A DNA stretch of 64,000 nt from Klebsiella pneumoniae (lineage in GTDB: Bacteria > Pseudomonadota > Gammaproteobacteria > Pseudomonadales > UBA5518), in assembly GCA_945862145.1 (NCBI GenBank), contig CAMAXE010000009.1:1-64000 (forward strand), written 5' to 3'. Positions 49,887 through 60,492 of this stretch are shown here, piece by piece; position 1 is the first letter of the stretch, and each line of letters starts with the position of its first letter. The position numbers were made by a program, and so were the translations under genes. The notes beneath the pieces were generated by a model. That model was not told the DNA's origin. It did not search any database and saw only the letters and a program-made list of their open reading frames with translations.

Positions 49887-52027
49887 GCATCGACCGTCGC
49901 CGTTTCATCAAAGCATCACTGGGCAGCGCGGGCGGATTGCTGCTCGGATTCCACCTTCCGGCTCGTGCGGCCGCAAGCGCCGCGGGCGTCGAGATCAACG
50001 CCTGGCTGCAGATCGACCCGGACGGCAGCGTGCTTATCCGCGTGGCGCAGTCCGATATGGGGCAGGGCGTTTTCACCGCGCTCCCCATGATCGTGGCCGA
50101 GGAACTGGAGGTGGAGTGGAGTTCGGTGCGCGCGGAATACGTGTCGGCCAACCGGCATCTGCGCGACGACCTCGTCTACAAGGATCTGGGCACGGGGGGC
50201 AGTTATGCGGTGCGCGGTTCCCGCGAGACGCTGCAGGCCGTGGGCGCCAGCGCGCGGGAACGTCTGCGTCTGGCGGCGGCGGCCCGCTGGAAGGTGCCTG
50301 TGGCGCAGTGCGACGCCGGCTCGGGCCGCGTCCATCACGGACCCACGCGGCGCAGCCTCGGTTACGGTGAACTCGCGGCAGAGGCCGCGCTGGTGCGCTT
50401 CGATGACGCCAAGGTCGTTATTCGCGAATCAGCGCGCTTCCGCCTGATCGGTACGCCCACGCATCGCCTCGACGTGCCCGCCAAGGTCGACGGCAGCACG
50501 ATCTACGGTGTGGATGTCCGCCTGCCCGGGATGCTCTATGCGGCCGTGTCGCACTGCCCCGTGTTCGGCGGCGAAGTAGAAGGCCATGATGCCGCGGCCA
50601 TCGCCAGCATGCGCGGCGTAGTGCGCACCGTGGTCTTGCCGGGCGCGGTGGCGGTGGTGGCCGATAGCTGGTGGCGAGCCTCAAAGGCCCTGCAGGCGCT
50701 GCCCATCCGCTGGAAACCCGGCGTGGGCGCTGGCAGTTCCTCGGCAGTGTGGGACGCGGAGTTCAAGGCCGAGCTGGACCGGCCGGGGCGCGTTGCCGAA
50801 GAACAGGGCGACGCCCTGGGTGCGATCGGATCGGCTGCCACCCGGGTGCGTGGCGACTACGCGGTGCCTTATCTCGCGCACGCCAGCATGGAGCCGCTGA
50901 ACTGCACCGTACGCATCGCCGACGGCAAGCTCGAACTCTGGGCGGGAACGCAGAACCCCGACACCTCGCTCACGGTGGCCGCGGAAGCCGCCGGCATGGA
51001 TCCGCTCGACTGCGAGGTGCATACCTGCATGCTGGGCGGCAGCTTCGGGCGCCGGCTCTACCCGGATATCCTCCGTGAGGGCGTGCTGATCGCCAAGGCC
51101 GCCGGCGCGCCGGTGCAGACCATCTGGTCGCGTGAGGAAGACATGCGCCGGGGTTGTTTCCGGCCTATGGCGGCCTTCCGCTTTGAGGCCGGACTAGATG
51201 CCAAAGGCGGCGTTGCCGGGTTCCTGAGCCGCTCGGTCACGCACTCCATACGCCTTAGCAACGGCGGTGATGAGAGCAAAATCGACAGCAGCTCGATCGA
51301 TTCGCTGGCGGAGTCGCCCTACGCCTTTGGCACGCGGCGCGTCGAGCACATCATGCGCAAAAATCACCTCCATACCTGGTACTGGCGCTCGGTGGGTAAT
51401 TCGCAGAACGGCTGGGCCATGGAGAGTTTCATCGACGAGATCGCCCACGGCGCGGGTCGGGACCCGCTGGAGTTGCGGCGCGAGCTCCTCGTCGATCGTC
51501 CGGACTTCCTCGGTGTACTGAAGATGTTGCAGGAGCGCTCGGGTTGGGGTCGACGCGAGATGCCCGCGGGCAGCGCGCAGGGCATCGCCATCCACGAGAG
51601 CTTTGGCACCATCGTGGGCCAGGTGGCAGAGGTCACGGTCAGTCGTGATGGCGAGCTGCGGCTGGACCGCATGGTGTCGGTGGTCGATTGCGGCCACCTC
51701 GTGAACCCGCTGGGCGCGGAGGAGCAGGTCGAGAGTGCGATCGTCTACGGGCTGAGCGCCGCGTTGCACGGTCGCATAACGGTTCGTGACGGTGCGGTGG
51801 TCGAGGGCAATTTCCACGATTACCCGGTGCTGCGTCTGCGCGACACGCCACGCATGGAGACCTACTTCGCGCTCTCGGGTGGCAAGAAATGGGGCGGCAT
51901 GGGCGAGCCCGGATTGCCTCCTGCGGCGCCTGCGGTCTGCAACGCGATTTTCCGCGCTACCGGCAAGCGTATCCGCGCACTGCCGATTGCGGGGCAGGAT
52001 TTATCGTGGAGTGAAAAGCTCGGGTGA
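49883..52027 (+). CDS. Molybdopterin-binding large subunit, exported (IorB-like)
   Basis: A 714-residue molybdenum hydroxylase subunit. It begins with a twin-arginine signal ([17 protein letters not shown]), so the folded enzyme is exported with its small partner. Features: [20 protein letters not shown], the molybdenum-cofactor segments [13 protein letters not shown] and [13 protein letters not shown], and the C-terminal [19 protein letters not shown] with the conserved catalytic Glu. Isoquinoline-1-oxidoreductase-type enzymes hydroxylate N-heterocycles or oxidise aldehydes. There is no FAD subunit, so electrons probably pass to a cytochrome. It is translationally coupled to the 2Fe-2S subunit (ATGA at 49883-49886). 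Confidence 0.92.
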   Translation: MSIDRRRFIKASLGSAGGLLLGFHLPARAAASAAGVEINAWLQIDPDGSVLIRVAQSDMGQGVFTALPMIVAEELEVEWSSVRAEYVSANRHLRDDLVYKDLGTGGSYAVRGSRETLQAVGASARERLRLAAAARWKVPVAQCDAGSGRVHHGPTRRSLGYGELAAEAALVRFDDAKVVIRESARFRLIGTPTHRLDVPAKVDGSTIYGVDVRLPGMLYAAVSHCPVFGGEVEGHDAAAIASMRGVVRTVVLPGAVAVVADSWWRASKALQALPIRWKPGVGAGSSSAVWDAEFKAELDRPGRVAEEQGDALGAIGSAATRVRGDYAVPYLAHASMEPLNCTVRIADGKLELWAGTQNPDTSLTVAAEAAGMDPLDCEVHTCMLGGSFGRRLYPDILREGVLIAKAAGAPVQTIWSREEDMRRGCFRPMAAFRFEAGLDAKGGVAGFLSRSVTHSIRLSNGGDESKIDSSSIDSLAESPYAFGTRRVEHIMRKNHLHTWYWRSVGNSQNGWAMESFIDEIAHGAGRDPLELRRELLVDRPDFLGVLKMLQERSGWGRREMPAGSAQGIAIHESFGTIVGQVAEVTVSRDGELRLDRMVSVVDCGHLVNPLGAEEQVESAIVYGLSAALHGRITVRDGAVVEGNFHDYPVLRLRDTPRMETYFALSGGKKWGGMGEPGLPPAAPAVCNAIFRATGKRIRALPIAGQDLSWSEKLG

Positions 52028-52082
52028 ATCTCATTGGCAAGCGGCTCTCTAACAACTGATCGGCGTGGAGCATCGCAACGGC

Positions 52083-52865
52083 ATGAAGGCAAGGTTGGAA
52101 CTGGTGGATCGGTGCAGCACGCTGCTGTGGACCGCCGAGCGCGAACGCGCGCCCATTGCGGTACTCACGAACGAGATTCCGGCGCTCGATCAAGCGACGG
52201 CCTATGCGATCCAGTGGGCCACTTTCGGCCGTCGGGGCGCGCCGCTGGCAGGATTCAAACTGGGTGGCACCGTGCGCCCGGCCCCTGGCATCGATCGCCG
52301 CAGCTACGGCTGCCTCGCGGCATCCGGGCGATCGGGCGAGGGCGGCGCGCTGGCGGATCCGGCACCCTTCATGAAACCCGTCATCGAAGCCGAGATCGCG
52401 CTGCGTCTGGGCCGCGACCTTGCCGGTGCAGGGCACACCCGCGAGAGCGTTGCCGCGCATCTCGATGCAGTGATCCCCGCACTCGAGATCGCTGATACCC
52501 GCTACACGGCATTCCCGTCGAACCTGATCGACAACATTGCCGACAACAGCTCGGGCGGCGGATTTGTGCTGGGCGAGCCGGTGGTGTGGACATCCGGCAC
52601 CGATCTGCGCCAAGTGGAAGTGCTCTTCCACGAGGGTGATTCGCTGCTCGGTCGCGGTCGCGGTGACGATGTGATGGGCGATCCGCTTCTGGCACTGGCG
52701 TGGCTCGCCGGACGCTTGGCCGAGGATGGGCGCGTGCTGCCTGCTGGTGCGGTGGTTCTCACGGGCGGTCTGGTGTCATCCATGGCAGGGATTGCGGGGC
52801 GGAGCTTCCGTGCCGTGTACACCGGTTTTGGCGAGCTGAGTGTGGCCGTCGCGCCGATGCCCTGA
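52083..52865 (+). CDS. 2-keto-4-pentenoate hydratase-family protein
   Basis: A 260-residue protein of the fumarylacetoacetase/MhpD fold. Metal-binding acidic residues lie in [17 protein letters not shown] and ALEIADTRY; the C-terminal [20 protein letters not shown] is the conserved GxxT-like end of the family. Such enzymes hydrate 2-hydroxypenta-2,4-dienoates or decarboxylate oxo-acids after ring cleavage. ATG 52083 (MKARLELVD) was used; a GTG six codons upstream is an alternative. It begins 55 bp after iorB-like and could act on a downstream product of that hydroxylase, though that is inference. Confidence 0.82.
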   Translation: MKARLELVDRCSTLLWTAERERAPIAVLTNEIPALDQATAYAIQWATFGRRGAPLAGFKLGGTVRPAPGIDRRSYGCLAASGRSGEGGALADPAPFMKPVIEAEIALRLGRDLAGAGHTRESVAAHLDAVIPALEIADTRYTAFPSNLIDNIADNSSGGGFVLGEPVVWTSGTDLRQVEVLFHEGDSLLGRGRGDDVMGDPLLALAWLAGRLAEDGRVLPAGAVVLTGGLVSSMAGIAGRSFRAVYTGFGELSVAVAPMP

Positions 52866-52932
52866 GCGGCATTTCCCGATGTCAGCGAGCGCGGGTGGTG
52901 TGCCTGTGCGCCCGCCGAAGTCCTGCGCAACG

Positions 52933-54183
52933 CTAGGTGCTGAAGATCTCATCGGGTATGGCGTAAGCACGCTGGTAATCGGCGAACCGCAGCCGCTCCG
53001 CTGCAAGATCGATTCCCGATTCGGCGATGTCGTAACGGTGCTGGCCGTGCCGCTCGGTGGCCGTGCCCGCATCAAGGAAACGCTGCATCGCCGCAGCAAC
53101 AGGCGGGTTCAGCTCAAAGCCCAAACGCGCATAGACCTTGTGCATGGCGGCTACGGGATCCTGCCGGAATTCGGCGAACTGCATATCGGCGGCCCGTGCG
53201 GCCTCCAGCCTGCCGTTGGCCCGCGTGGCCATAGTCTTGCGGGTACCGTAATCCAGCAGATCGGCGTACTGCCGGGTCACTTCCCGAAGATCGACCTCGT
53301 TCGATCCCAGGCTGCGCAGCGTCGCGGTGAGGCTGCCTATCGACATCGCCACCTTTACCGGGTCGCGGTGGGTCTGGACGATCCGGGCGTCCGGGTACTC
53401 GCGCAGCATGTCGTCGATGTTCCAGAGATACTGCGGTGATTTCAGCACCCAGGTGTCGCCCGGTTTTTTCCATTGCAAGAACTGCAGCCAGCGGCGGTGA
53501 TTGCGGAACACCTCGCGCATGTCCTGCCGGATCAGCCACGCCTGATACTGCGTGAGGCGGAACTGCACATCGAAGATCATCGACACGAAATCGTGGGCGA
53601 AGAGTGCCACGCATTCCTGCGGTAGCCGGGCGCCCATCGGGTGCATGTTCCTGAACGCCGGCAACAGCTTGTCTACCTGTGCCAGTTCCCGGTCCACTTT
53701 GGCGATACGCGGATCCGTGTCGTAGCTCGCGGTCTCCGGGGGCGGGAAGGGGTAGGCGGTTTCCCAGCTGAGCGGCACGCGGAACTGCGGATCGAGCGCC
53801 ATCAGTTCGTGCATGCTGGTCGTGCCGCTGCGTGGCATGCCGAGAATGAACACCGGTGCCACGATCTGTTCCGCAGCGATCTGCGGGTGCTGGCGGAAGC
53901 TCTCCTCGAGCATCAACCGGTGGCGCAACAGACGCAGCAGATCCTGTCGCGCGATGATCCGCCCGAAGGCGGTGAGTCGGGCGTCCTGCTCCAGCGAGTC
54001 GCACAGGCGCTGCAGGGGGTCACGGAAATAATCGGAACCGTAATCGCTGAGACCCGTCTGGCGGCGGGCCGTTTGCAGCAGTTCGGCGGGCGTCAGGCGA
54101 GGTAGGCGCGGGCCCACTCGAGCCAGCGCTGCGAGGCCCGCGTTCAGGCCGCGGATGGCCAGAGGCAGCCGGGTAGAGCTCAT
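52933..54183 (-). CDS. Sulfotransferase-family protein (second copy)
   Basis: A 416-residue paralogue of the protein at 14096-15253, with the same helical N-terminus (TGLSDYGSDYFRDPLQRLCD, ARLTAFGRIIARQDLL) and a 5'-phosphosulfate loop VFILGMPRSGTTSMHEL (~111-127). The 3'-phosphate region is IVQTHRDPVKVAMS, and the C-terminal GTATERHGQHRYDIAESGID carries the usual RxGxxxxY-like ending. ATG 54183 has CGGAGGATTAGCACC upstream, a strong site. It converges with the hydratase gene and is not in an operon. The acceptor is unknown. Confidence 0.86.
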   Translation of the reverse strand: MSSTRLPLAIRGLNAGLAALARVGPRLPRLTPAELLQTARRQTGLSDYGSDYFRDPLQRLCDSLEQDARLTAFGRIIARQDLLRLLRHRLMLEESFRQHPQIAAEQIVAPVFILGMPRSGTTSMHELMALDPQFRVPLSWETAYPFPPPETASYDTDPRIAKVDRELAQVDKLLPAFRNMHPMGARLPQECVALFAHDFVSMIFDVQFRLTQYQAWLIRQDMREVFRNHRRWLQFLQWKKPGDTWVLKSPQYLWNIDDMLREYPDARIVQTHRDPVKVAMSIGSLTATLRSLGSNEVDLREVTRQYADLLDYGTRKTMATRANGRLEAARAADMQFAEFRQDPVAAMHKVYARLGFELNPPVAAAMQRFLDAGTATERHGQHRYDIAESGIDLAAERLRFADYQRAYAIPDEIFST

Positions 54184-54378
54184 GGTGCTAATCCTCCGTG
54201 GTGCGAGGTTCAGATGGCGCGCTTGCGTTCGGCATTGGAGCCGCCAGCGAGCCCCAGTATGGCAGCCCGGACATGGCCCGATAAGCGGCGCAGCCCGTGG
54301 GGCGCGCCGTTCCTGCTCTTCGGCGACGACCGGCTTAGGGCCGTCGTGGAGCGCGGCGACCACGCGGTGTTCTGAACG

Positions 54379-55674
54379 CTACGGCGCCACGCGCTCGCCA
54401 CCCTTCATCACCATCTCCACCCGCCGCAGCGCCGTGATGTCGCGCGTGGGATCGCCCGTTACAGCAACCAGATCCGCCAGCATCCCCGGCGCCACCTGCC
54501 CGATTTCGTGCTCGCGGTGCAGCATCCGGGCGTTCACGCTGGTGGCCGCGCGCATGGCCGCCAGTGGGCTCATCCCGTACTCCACCATCACTTCCAGTTC
54601 ACGGGTGTTCTCGCCGTGCGGGAACACGCCAACGTCACCGCCAAAACAGATCGTCACGCCGGCATCCAGGGCCGCGCGAAAGGAGGCGCGCTTGGCCACA
54701 AGCTCGGGGTTGGGCGGCATCTGCCCTTTCACCCAGCCATCGAAATACCCCGCATAGGCCTCGGCCGTTGCCACGGTGGGGCAGAGCGCCACGCCGTGTT
54801 TTTTCATCAGGCGGAAAACCTCCGGCGTGCCATTGTCGCCGTGCTCGATGGTCTCAACGCCCGCGAGCACTGCGCGGCGCATGCCCTCGGGGGTGGTCGC
54901 GTGCGCTGCTACGGGGCGGCCGGCTTCACGCGCGGCCGCCACCAGCGCGTCGAGCTCGGCCTGGCTGAAGGTCGGGAGGGCTTCGCCGTTCGGACCCCAG
55001 CGGTAATCGGCGTAGACCTTGATCCAGTCGGCGCCTTGGGCCACCTGGTGGCGCACCACGCGTGTTATCTCCTCGGTGCCAGTGGCTTCCTCCGCGCCCT
55101 GTCCGGGTTCGAAGGAATAGCCCTTGCGTTGGGGGCCGTAGCTGCCGGTAGCCACGATGGCGCGGGTGACGATGATAAGGCGCGGGCCCGGGATCACGCC
55201 GTCATCGATGGCACGTTTGAGTTGCACGTCGGCATTGTCCGCACCCTCGGTGCCGAGATCGCGCTCCGTAGTAATGCCAGCGCGCAGTGTGGCTGCGGCG
55301 TGCGCCACCGCGGCTGCCACACGGTAGGCATAGGGTTCTTTCAGGACCTGATCGTCCCAGAGCGTCTCGTTGTAGGGATGCAGCAGCAGGTGCGAATGGC
55401 CCTCGATCAGGCCGGGAATGAGCGTGGCACCAGGGAGATCAATGCGTGTGGCGCCTTGTGCGTCCAGCGTCTCTGCCGGGCCTACAGCTTCTATGCGCTC
55501 GCCTCGCACCAGCACCGCCACACCCGTGCGTGGCGCCTCGGCGCGACCATCCCACACGGCAGCCGGGACGAGCAGCGTAGCGGTGGTGTCTGTGGCAGGG
55601 CTGGCCGATGCCACGGTGCACAGCGCAAGTGCTGCGACGCAGAGAAGCCGGGAGGTGTCGGATATGGAAAACAC
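54379..55674 (-). CDS. Exported amidohydrolase (imidazolonepropionase/prolidase-like)
   Basis: A 431-residue metal-dependent hydrolase. The first metal site is [13 protein letters not shown] (HxH), the carbamylated-Lys region [11 protein letters not shown], then the His residues in [11 protein letters not shown] and TIEHGDN, and the catalytic Asp in [12 protein letters not shown]. The start is GTG 55674, with AGAGAGG upstream, opening a signal peptide ([20 protein letters not shown]), so the enzyme acts outside the cytoplasm, probably on peptides or amide-like compounds. The much longer open frame upstream is not homologous. It is transcribed away from the sarcosine oxidase operon. Confidence 0.87.
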   Translation of the reverse strand: MFSISDTSRLLCVAALALCTVASASPATDTTATLLVPAAVWDGRAEAPRTGVAVLVRGERIEAVGPAETLDAQGATRIDLPGATLIPGLIEGHSHLLLHPYNETLWDDQVLKEPYAYRVAAAVAHAAATLRAGITTERDLGTEGADNADVQLKRAIDDGVIPGPRLIIVTRAIVATGSYGPQRKGYSFEPGQGAEEATGTEEITRVVRHQVAQGADWIKVYADYRWGPNGEALPTFSQAELDALVAAAREAGRPVAAHATTPEGMRRAVLAGVETIEHGDNGTPEVFRLMKKHGVALCPTVATAEAYAGYFDGWVKGQMPPNPELVAKRASFRAALDAGVTICFGGDVGVFPHGENTRELEVMVEYGMSPLAAMRAATSVNARMLHREHEIGQVAPGMLADLVAVTGDPTRDITALRRVEMVMKGGERVAP

Positions 55675-55846
55675 GGTGCGCCTCTCTGGTTGCCTGGCGC
55701 TGATTTTGCGCCCCGAGCCGAGTGTGGAATGTGGCGCCGCCCATCGCAAGCAGCGCCGCCGCGCCACCGTGACAGACATATCGCCGTGATGGCATGCTGC
55801 GGGATCCGGCGGATGTTCCGACGGAACGGCATGGAGAGTTCCGCGC

Positions 55847-55999
55847 GTGACCGGCAACACGGCATCTGCTCCGGCCTTCCGGGTCCGCTGGCGAATCTTT
55901 TCGCTGCTGGTCAGCTTCGCGATGGTTGCAGCCCTGCTGTGGCTCGGCGTGGATGCGGCCCGCCCCCTGCCCGGGACCGACGCGCTCGTGCACGCATGA
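55847..55999 (+). CDS. Possible 50-residue membrane peptide ahead of soxB
   Basis: A short frame starting at GTG 55847, in the 320-bp gap before soxB. It reads [20 protein letters not shown], then [15 protein letters not shown], one clear transmembrane helix, and ends DALVHA; its stop overlaps the soxB start (ATGA at 55996-55999). [10 protein letters not shown] followed by a helix resembles the beginning of a major-facilitator transporter, so it may instead be the remnant of such a gene. No ribosome site is obvious. The rest of the gap (55675-55846) shows nothing else. Confidence 0.3.
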   Translation: MTGNTASAPAFRVRWRIFSLLVSFAMVAALLWLGVDAARPLPGTDALVHA

Positions 56000-57252
56000 G
56001 CGAACGTTATTCCGCTTTTTCCCTCGCGCGGCATGCGCTCACCGGCGCGCCGTGGCCCGAGCTATGGCGCAAGGCCGAGCCGCGCAAGGGCTATGACGTG
56101 GTGATCGTGGGCGGTGGGGGGCACGGGCTCGCCACGGCCTACTATCTGGCGGCCAACCACGGCATTCGCAACGTGGCGGTGATCGAGCGTGGCGTCATAG
56201 GCTCTGGCAATGTGGGGCGCAACACCACGCTGGTGCGCTCCAATTACCAGCTCGATGGCAACACGCAGTTTTTCGAGTTTTCGCTCAAGCTCTGGGAGGG
56301 TCTCTCCCACGCGCTGAACTACAACGTGATGCTCTCGCAGCGCGGCCAGGTGGTGCTGGCGCACGGTCCGGGTCAGCTCGATGCGCTGGCGCGCAAGGGC
56401 AACACGATGCTGCTGAACGGCATCGAGGCCGAACTCCTCGACCGGGCGCAGGTCATGCGCCTGCTGCCCTATCTCGATTATTCACCGCGCACGCGCTTCC
56501 CGATCTACGGCGGACTGCTGCAGCGCCGTGCCGGCACCGTGCGTCACGACGCCGTCGCCTGGGGCTACGCGCGGGCCGCCGATCGCCTCGGCGTGGACAT
56601 CATCGAGAACTGCGAGGTCACGGGATTCACGCAAGACGGCGGCCGCGTCACCGGCGTGCGCACCACGCGCGGGGAGATCCGCGCCGAGCGCACCGCGATC
56701 TCCGTGGCCGGACATTCCTCGCAGGTGGCGGCGTTGGCGGGGCTTCGGCTGCCCGTCGAGAGTCACCTGTTGCAGGCCTTCGTGACCGAGCCGCTGAAGC
56801 CGCTGGTCGATCACGTCATCTCCTTCGGCGCGGAGCTCTTTTACATCTCGCAGTCCGACCGTGGCGGGCTGGTGTTCGGCGGCCATATTGACGGCTTCAA
56901 CAACTACACCCAGCGCGGCCAGTTTCCCAAGGTACAGACCGTCGCCGAGTGCGCCGTGGCGCTGATGCCCGCGATCTCGCGGTTGCGCGTGCTGCGACAC
57001 TGGGGCGGCATCCAGGACATGACGCCCGATGGCAGCCCCTTCATCGGGCGCACGCCTCTCGACAACCTGTATCTGAACGCCGGCTGGTGCTACCAGGGCT
57101 TCAAGGCCACGCCTGCCACCGGCTGGTGTTTCGCCCACACGCTCGCCCACGGCGAGGAGCATCCGCTGATCCGCCCTTTCTCGCTCGACCGCTTCGCCCA
57201 TGGTGACGGCCTCGACGAATACGGCCTCGGCAACTGGACCTGGAAACAGTGA
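55996..57252 (+). CDS. soxB: Sarcosine oxidase subunit beta
   Basis: A 418-residue flavoprotein, the main catalytic subunit of heterotetrameric sarcosine oxidase, which demethylates sarcosine to glycine. The FAD-binding motif is [18 protein letters not shown] (~35-52); RSNYQLDGN is typical, and His184 in [17 protein letters not shown] is the residue expected to bind FMN covalently. The C-terminal [15 protein letters not shown] is also diagnostic. It is the first of soxB-soxD-soxA-soxG, all closely packed. Length is normal (~400-417). Confidence 0.96.
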   Translation: MSERYSAFSLARHALTGAPWPELWRKAEPRKGYDVVIVGGGGHGLATAYYLAANHGIRNVAVIERGVIGSGNVGRNTTLVRSNYQLDGNTQFFEFSLKLWEGLSHALNYNVMLSQRGQVVLAHGPGQLDALARKGNTMLLNGIEAELLDRAQVMRLLPYLDYSPRTRFPIYGGLLQRRAGTVRHDAVAWGYARAADRLGVDIIENCEVTGFTQDGGRVTGVRTTRGEIRAERTAISVAGHSSQVAALAGLRLPVESHLLQAFVTEPLKPLVDHVISFGAELFYISQSDRGGLVFGGHIDGFNNYTQRGQFPKVQTVAECAVALMPAISRLRVLRHWGGIQDMTPDGSPFIGRTPLDNLYLNAGWCYQGFKATPATGWCFAHTLAHGEEHPLIRPFSLDRFAHGDGLDEYGLGNWTWKQ

Positions 57253-57256
57253 ACCC

Positions 57257-57529
57257 ATGCTGATCATCCATTGCCCCAACTGCGGCGAGCGCCATTACAC
57301 CGAGTTCCGCTACGGCGGCGATGCCAACCGCACGCGTCCCGCGCACGGCCGCGGCGGGCTGGCTGAATGGCACGACCACGTGTTCGTCTTCGACAACCCG
57401 AAGGGCGCGCACCGGGAGTACTGGCAGCATGTGCTCGGTTGTCGCGACTGGCTGGTGCTGGAGCGCGATACCGCCACCAATACCCCGGGCGTGGTGCGCC
57501 TGGCACGCGACGAGGTTGCGCAGCGATGA
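57257..57529 (+). CDS. soxD: Sarcosine oxidase subunit delta
   Basis: A 90-residue zinc-binding subunit. The four expected zinc ligands are Cys6 and Cys9 in IHCPNCGERHYTEF, His58 and Cys62 in YWQHVLGCRDW; RTRPAHGRGGLAEWHDHVFV is also conserved. It stabilises the complex. ATG 57257 lies 4 bp after the soxB stop; the start of soxA overlaps its stop (ATGA at 57526-57529). Confidence 0.95.
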   Translation: MLIIHCPNCGERHYTEFRYGGDANRTRPAHGRGGLAEWHDHVFVFDNPKGAHREYWQHVLGCRDWLVLERDTATNTPGVVRLARDEVAQR

Positions 57530-60492
57530 CACGCCGTGCACACCGCAGACCAACAGGCGGCCGCATCGACCGCAGCCGCCCGCTCGCCTTCACGCTGGAG
57601 GGCAGGGCGCTGTCTGGGTTTGCCGGCGACACGCTGGCCTCCGCGCTCCTCGCCAACGGTATCGGACTGGTGGGGCGGAGTTTCAAGTACCACCGTCCGC
57701 GCGGTTTTCTCGGCGCCGGCGTGGAAGAACCCAACGGACTTTTCACGGTCGGCAGCGGCGGGCGCCGCACACCCAACCTCCCGGGCACCTTGGTCGAACT
57801 CCACGAAGGATTGGTTGCCAGCCGCCAGAACGGCACACCCTCCGTTGACTTTGACCTGATGGCCATCAACGGTCTGCTGTCCGGGCTGATCGGCGCGGGT
57901 TTCTACTACAAGACATTCATGGGTCCGCTGCGCGGTTCGTGGATGTTCTACGAGCGTTTCATCCGCCGTGCCGCGGGGCTCGGCAGCGCAACGCAGGAGC
58001 CAGACCCCGATCGATACGAGACACGCTACCGTTTCACCGATGTGCTGGTGATCGGCGCCGGACCCGCGGGGCTCGCCGCCGCGCGCGCGGCTGCCGAGTC
58101 GGGCGCCCGCGTGCTGTTGGTCGAGCAGGACAGCCTGCCCGGCGGCAGTCTACTCGCGCTCTCCACCGATACCCCGCAGGAGCGTTGGCGCAGCGCCGAG
58201 GTGGAGGCACTGGAGCGTCTGCCCGGTGTCGAGATCCTCCATCGCACCACGGCGCTCGGCCTCTACGACGGCACCATGGCGGCGCTGCTCACGCGGCACG
58301 ACCAGGACATGCCCGATCCCGCGCGTGGCGCGCCGCGCGAGGTGCTGAGCAGCGTCTGCGCCCGCGCCATCGTGCTTGCCACCGGCGCGCTGGAACGACC
58401 TCTGGTCTTCGCGGACAACGACCGGCCCGGTGTCATGCTTGCATCGGCTGCACAGGCCTACCTCAACCGCTGGGCGGTGGCTTTGGGCGAGCAAGTGGTG
58501 GTGGCCACCAACAATGACAGCGGCTGGCTGAGTGCCGCGCAACTCGCGCGCAGCGGTGCCGAGGTGACAGTGGTCGAGCAGCGCGTGAACATCGATCCTG
58601 CCCTGCGCAATCTCGCCGAGTCCGCAGGCCTGATCGTCCGTACCGGCAGCGTGGTCACGCGTGCGCTGGGCGCGCGGGCAGTGCGTGGTGCACGCATCGC
58701 CGCTGCCGGAAATACACGCGAACAGACATTGCCTTGCGATCTGCTGTGCATGGCCGGTGGCTGGTCCTGCACTCTCCATCTGGCCGCCCACACCGGCAGC
58801 AAGCCGGTGTTCCGCGCCGACATCGACGGCTTTGTGCCCGGCATCCTCACAGCGGGGCATTTTGCCGCGGGCGCGGTGACCGGAGCGTTCTCGCTCGCGC
58901 AGGCGGTGACGCAGGGCGCAGTGGCGGGTGCCGCAGCCGCCCGGCATGCAGGCCACGCGGCCCCGGCACGCCCCGTGGAGGCCACCCTGCCCGATGAGCC
59001 CTGGCGCATGGAGCCTGCGCGCGCGCCACTGGTGCGGCGCGGCAAGGCCTTCGTCGATTTCCAGTCCGATGTGACCACGCGCGATCTGGAGATCTCGCGC
59101 GATGAGGGTTTTGTGGCGATCGAGCATCTGAAGCGCTACACCGCCCTCGGTATGGCCACCGATCAGGGCAAGACCAGCAACCTGAACGCCATCGGCCTGA
59201 TGGCCGGGATGCGCGGTCAGGGTGCAGGCGTGGGCGTGACAACCACCTTCCGGCCGCCCTACACACCGGTGTCGCTCGGTGCACTTGCGGGGCGCAGCGT
59301 GGGGCATCACTTCCGCCCGGTCCGGCGCTCGGCGCTGCATGACTGGCACGCTGCCAATGGCGCCGTGTTCATCGAGGCCGGCCCCTGGTTGCGGCCCTGG
59401 TATTACCGCTGGGCCGGCGAGAGTCCGGAAACGGCGTATATCGAGGAAATGCGTCTGGTACGCACGGGCGTGGGCATTTCCGATGTCTCTTCGCTCGGAA
59501 AAATCGAGCTGCAGGGTCCGGATGTGGCGGAGCTCCTCGATCGGGTCTACGTGAATGCTTTTGCCAGCCTGCCGGTGGGCAAGGCGCGCTATGGCGTGAT
59601 GCTGAACGATGACGCCACCGTGCTCGATGACGGCACCACCGCACGCTTTGCGCCCACGCGCTTTTTTCTGACCACCACCACGGCGCAGGCGGTGGAGGTG
59701 ATGTCGCATCTGGAGTTCCTGCTGCAGACCGCATGGACAGATCTCGATGTGCAGGCAACCTCCGTCACCGATCAGTTTGCCGGCATGTCGGTAGCCGGCC
59801 CGCGCTCGCGCCACGCGCTGGAGCTCGCGCTGCCAGGGCACGATTTCTCCGCCGCTGCGCTGCCGCACATGGGGTGTATGGAGATCGAGCACGAGGGCGT
59901 GCCGCTCAAGGTGCTGCGGCTCAGTTTTTCCGGGGAGCTTGCCTATGAGCTGTATGCGCCCGCAGATTGCGGCACGGCGCTGTGGGAACGGATCCTCAGG
60001 GCTGCCGCTCCGCTGGGCATCCGCCCCTACGGTCTCGAGGCGCTCGCCTCGCTGCGTATAGAGAAAGGCCACGTAGCGGGCGGTATGGAACTCGATCACC
60101 GCAATACCCTGGACGATCTCGGCCTTGGCCGCATGGCATCCACGCGCAAGCCCTATGTGGGGCGTGAATTGCGCGCGCGCCCCGGCCTGCAACATCCGCA
60201 GCGCTGGAGCCTGGTGGGGCTCGAATGCCTGGAACCGGGCAAGCCGCTGCGCGGTGGCGCCATCCTGTTTGCGGCCACCGACGCCATCGCCGGTCATGGG
60301 CGCGGGCACATCACCTCGGTGACCTGGTCGGTGGAGCTTGGAAAGACGATTGCCCTCGGGCTCTACCAGGGCGGGCTCGCGCACGTGGGGGAGGAGGTCA
60401 TCTGCGCCTATCCACTGCGAAACGAGCAGGTGCGCGCGCGGATCGTCTCGCCCGTGTTCCTCGACCCGACGGGAGAGCGCATGCATGCCTGA
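57526..60492 (+). CDS. soxA: Sarcosine oxidase subunit alpha
   Basis: A 988-residue subunit, slightly long for the family (~965). The N-terminal part resembles the ferredoxin-like domain that lost its cluster (SRPLAFTLEGRALSGFAGD, then RSFKYHRPRG). Next comes a dinucleotide-binding domain VLVIGAGPAGLAAARAAAES for NAD, and the C-terminal third is a GcvT-like domain that passes the methyl group to tetrahydrofolate (LPVGKARYGVMLNDDATVLD, FSGELAYELYAPA). ATG 57526 was chosen for its overlap with soxD. A 778-residue antisense open frame over it is a shadow of the high-GC codon pattern. Confidence 0.95.
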   Translation: MTRRAHRRPTGGRIDRSRPLAFTLEGRALSGFAGDTLASALLANGIGLVGRSFKYHRPRGFLGAGVEEPNGLFTVGSGGRRTPNLPGTLVELHEGLVASRQNGTPSVDFDLMAINGLLSGLIGAGFYYKTFMGPLRGSWMFYERFIRRAAGLGSATQEPDPDRYETRYRFTDVLVIGAGPAGLAAARAAAESGARVLLVEQDSLPGGSLLALSTDTPQERWRSAEVEALERLPGVEILHRTTALGLYDGTMAALLTRHDQDMPDPARGAPREVLSSVCARAIVLATGALERPLVFADNDRPGVMLASAAQAYLNRWAVALGEQVVVATNNDSGWLSAAQLARSGAEVTVVEQRVNIDPALRNLAESAGLIVRTGSVVTRALGARAVRGARIAAAGNTREQTLPCDLLCMAGGWSCTLHLAAHTGSKPVFRADIDGFVPGILTAGHFAAGAVTGAFSLAQAVTQGAVAGAAAARHAGHAAPARPVEATLPDEPWRMEPARAPLVRRGKAFVDFQSDVTTRDLEISRDEGFVAIEHLKRYTALGMATDQGKTSNLNAIGLMAGMRGQGAGVGVTTTFRPPYTPVSLGALAGRSVGHHFRPVRRSALHDWHAANGAVFIEAGPWLRPWYYRWAGESPETAYIEEMRLVRTGVGISDVSSLGKIELQGPDVAELLDRVYVNAFASLPVGKARYGVMLNDDATVLDDGTTARFAPTRFFLTTTTAQAVEVMSHLEFLLQTAWTDLDVQATSVTDQFAGMSVAGPRSRHALELALPGHDFSAAALPHMGCMEIEHEGVPLKVLRLSFSGELAYELYAPADCGTALWERILRAAAPLGIRPYGLEALASLRIEKGHVAGGMELDHRNTLDDLGLGRMASTRKPYVGRELRARPGLQHPQRWSLVGLECLEPGKPLRGGAILFAATDAIAGHGRGHITSVTWSVELGKTIALGLYQGGLAHVGEEVICAYPLRNEQVRARIVSPVFLDPTGERMHA

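Noticed and set aside
55675-55995. Glycine riboswitch upstream of the sarcosine oxidase operon
   Set aside because: I looked for the paired conserved core and saw nothing convincing; only the small open frame is visible.
58150-60486. 778-residue antisense open frame over soxA
   Set aside because: The plus-strand sarcosine oxidase alpha frame explains the sequence; the antisense product is Arg/His/Gly-rich without domains, as expected from high-GC codon bias.
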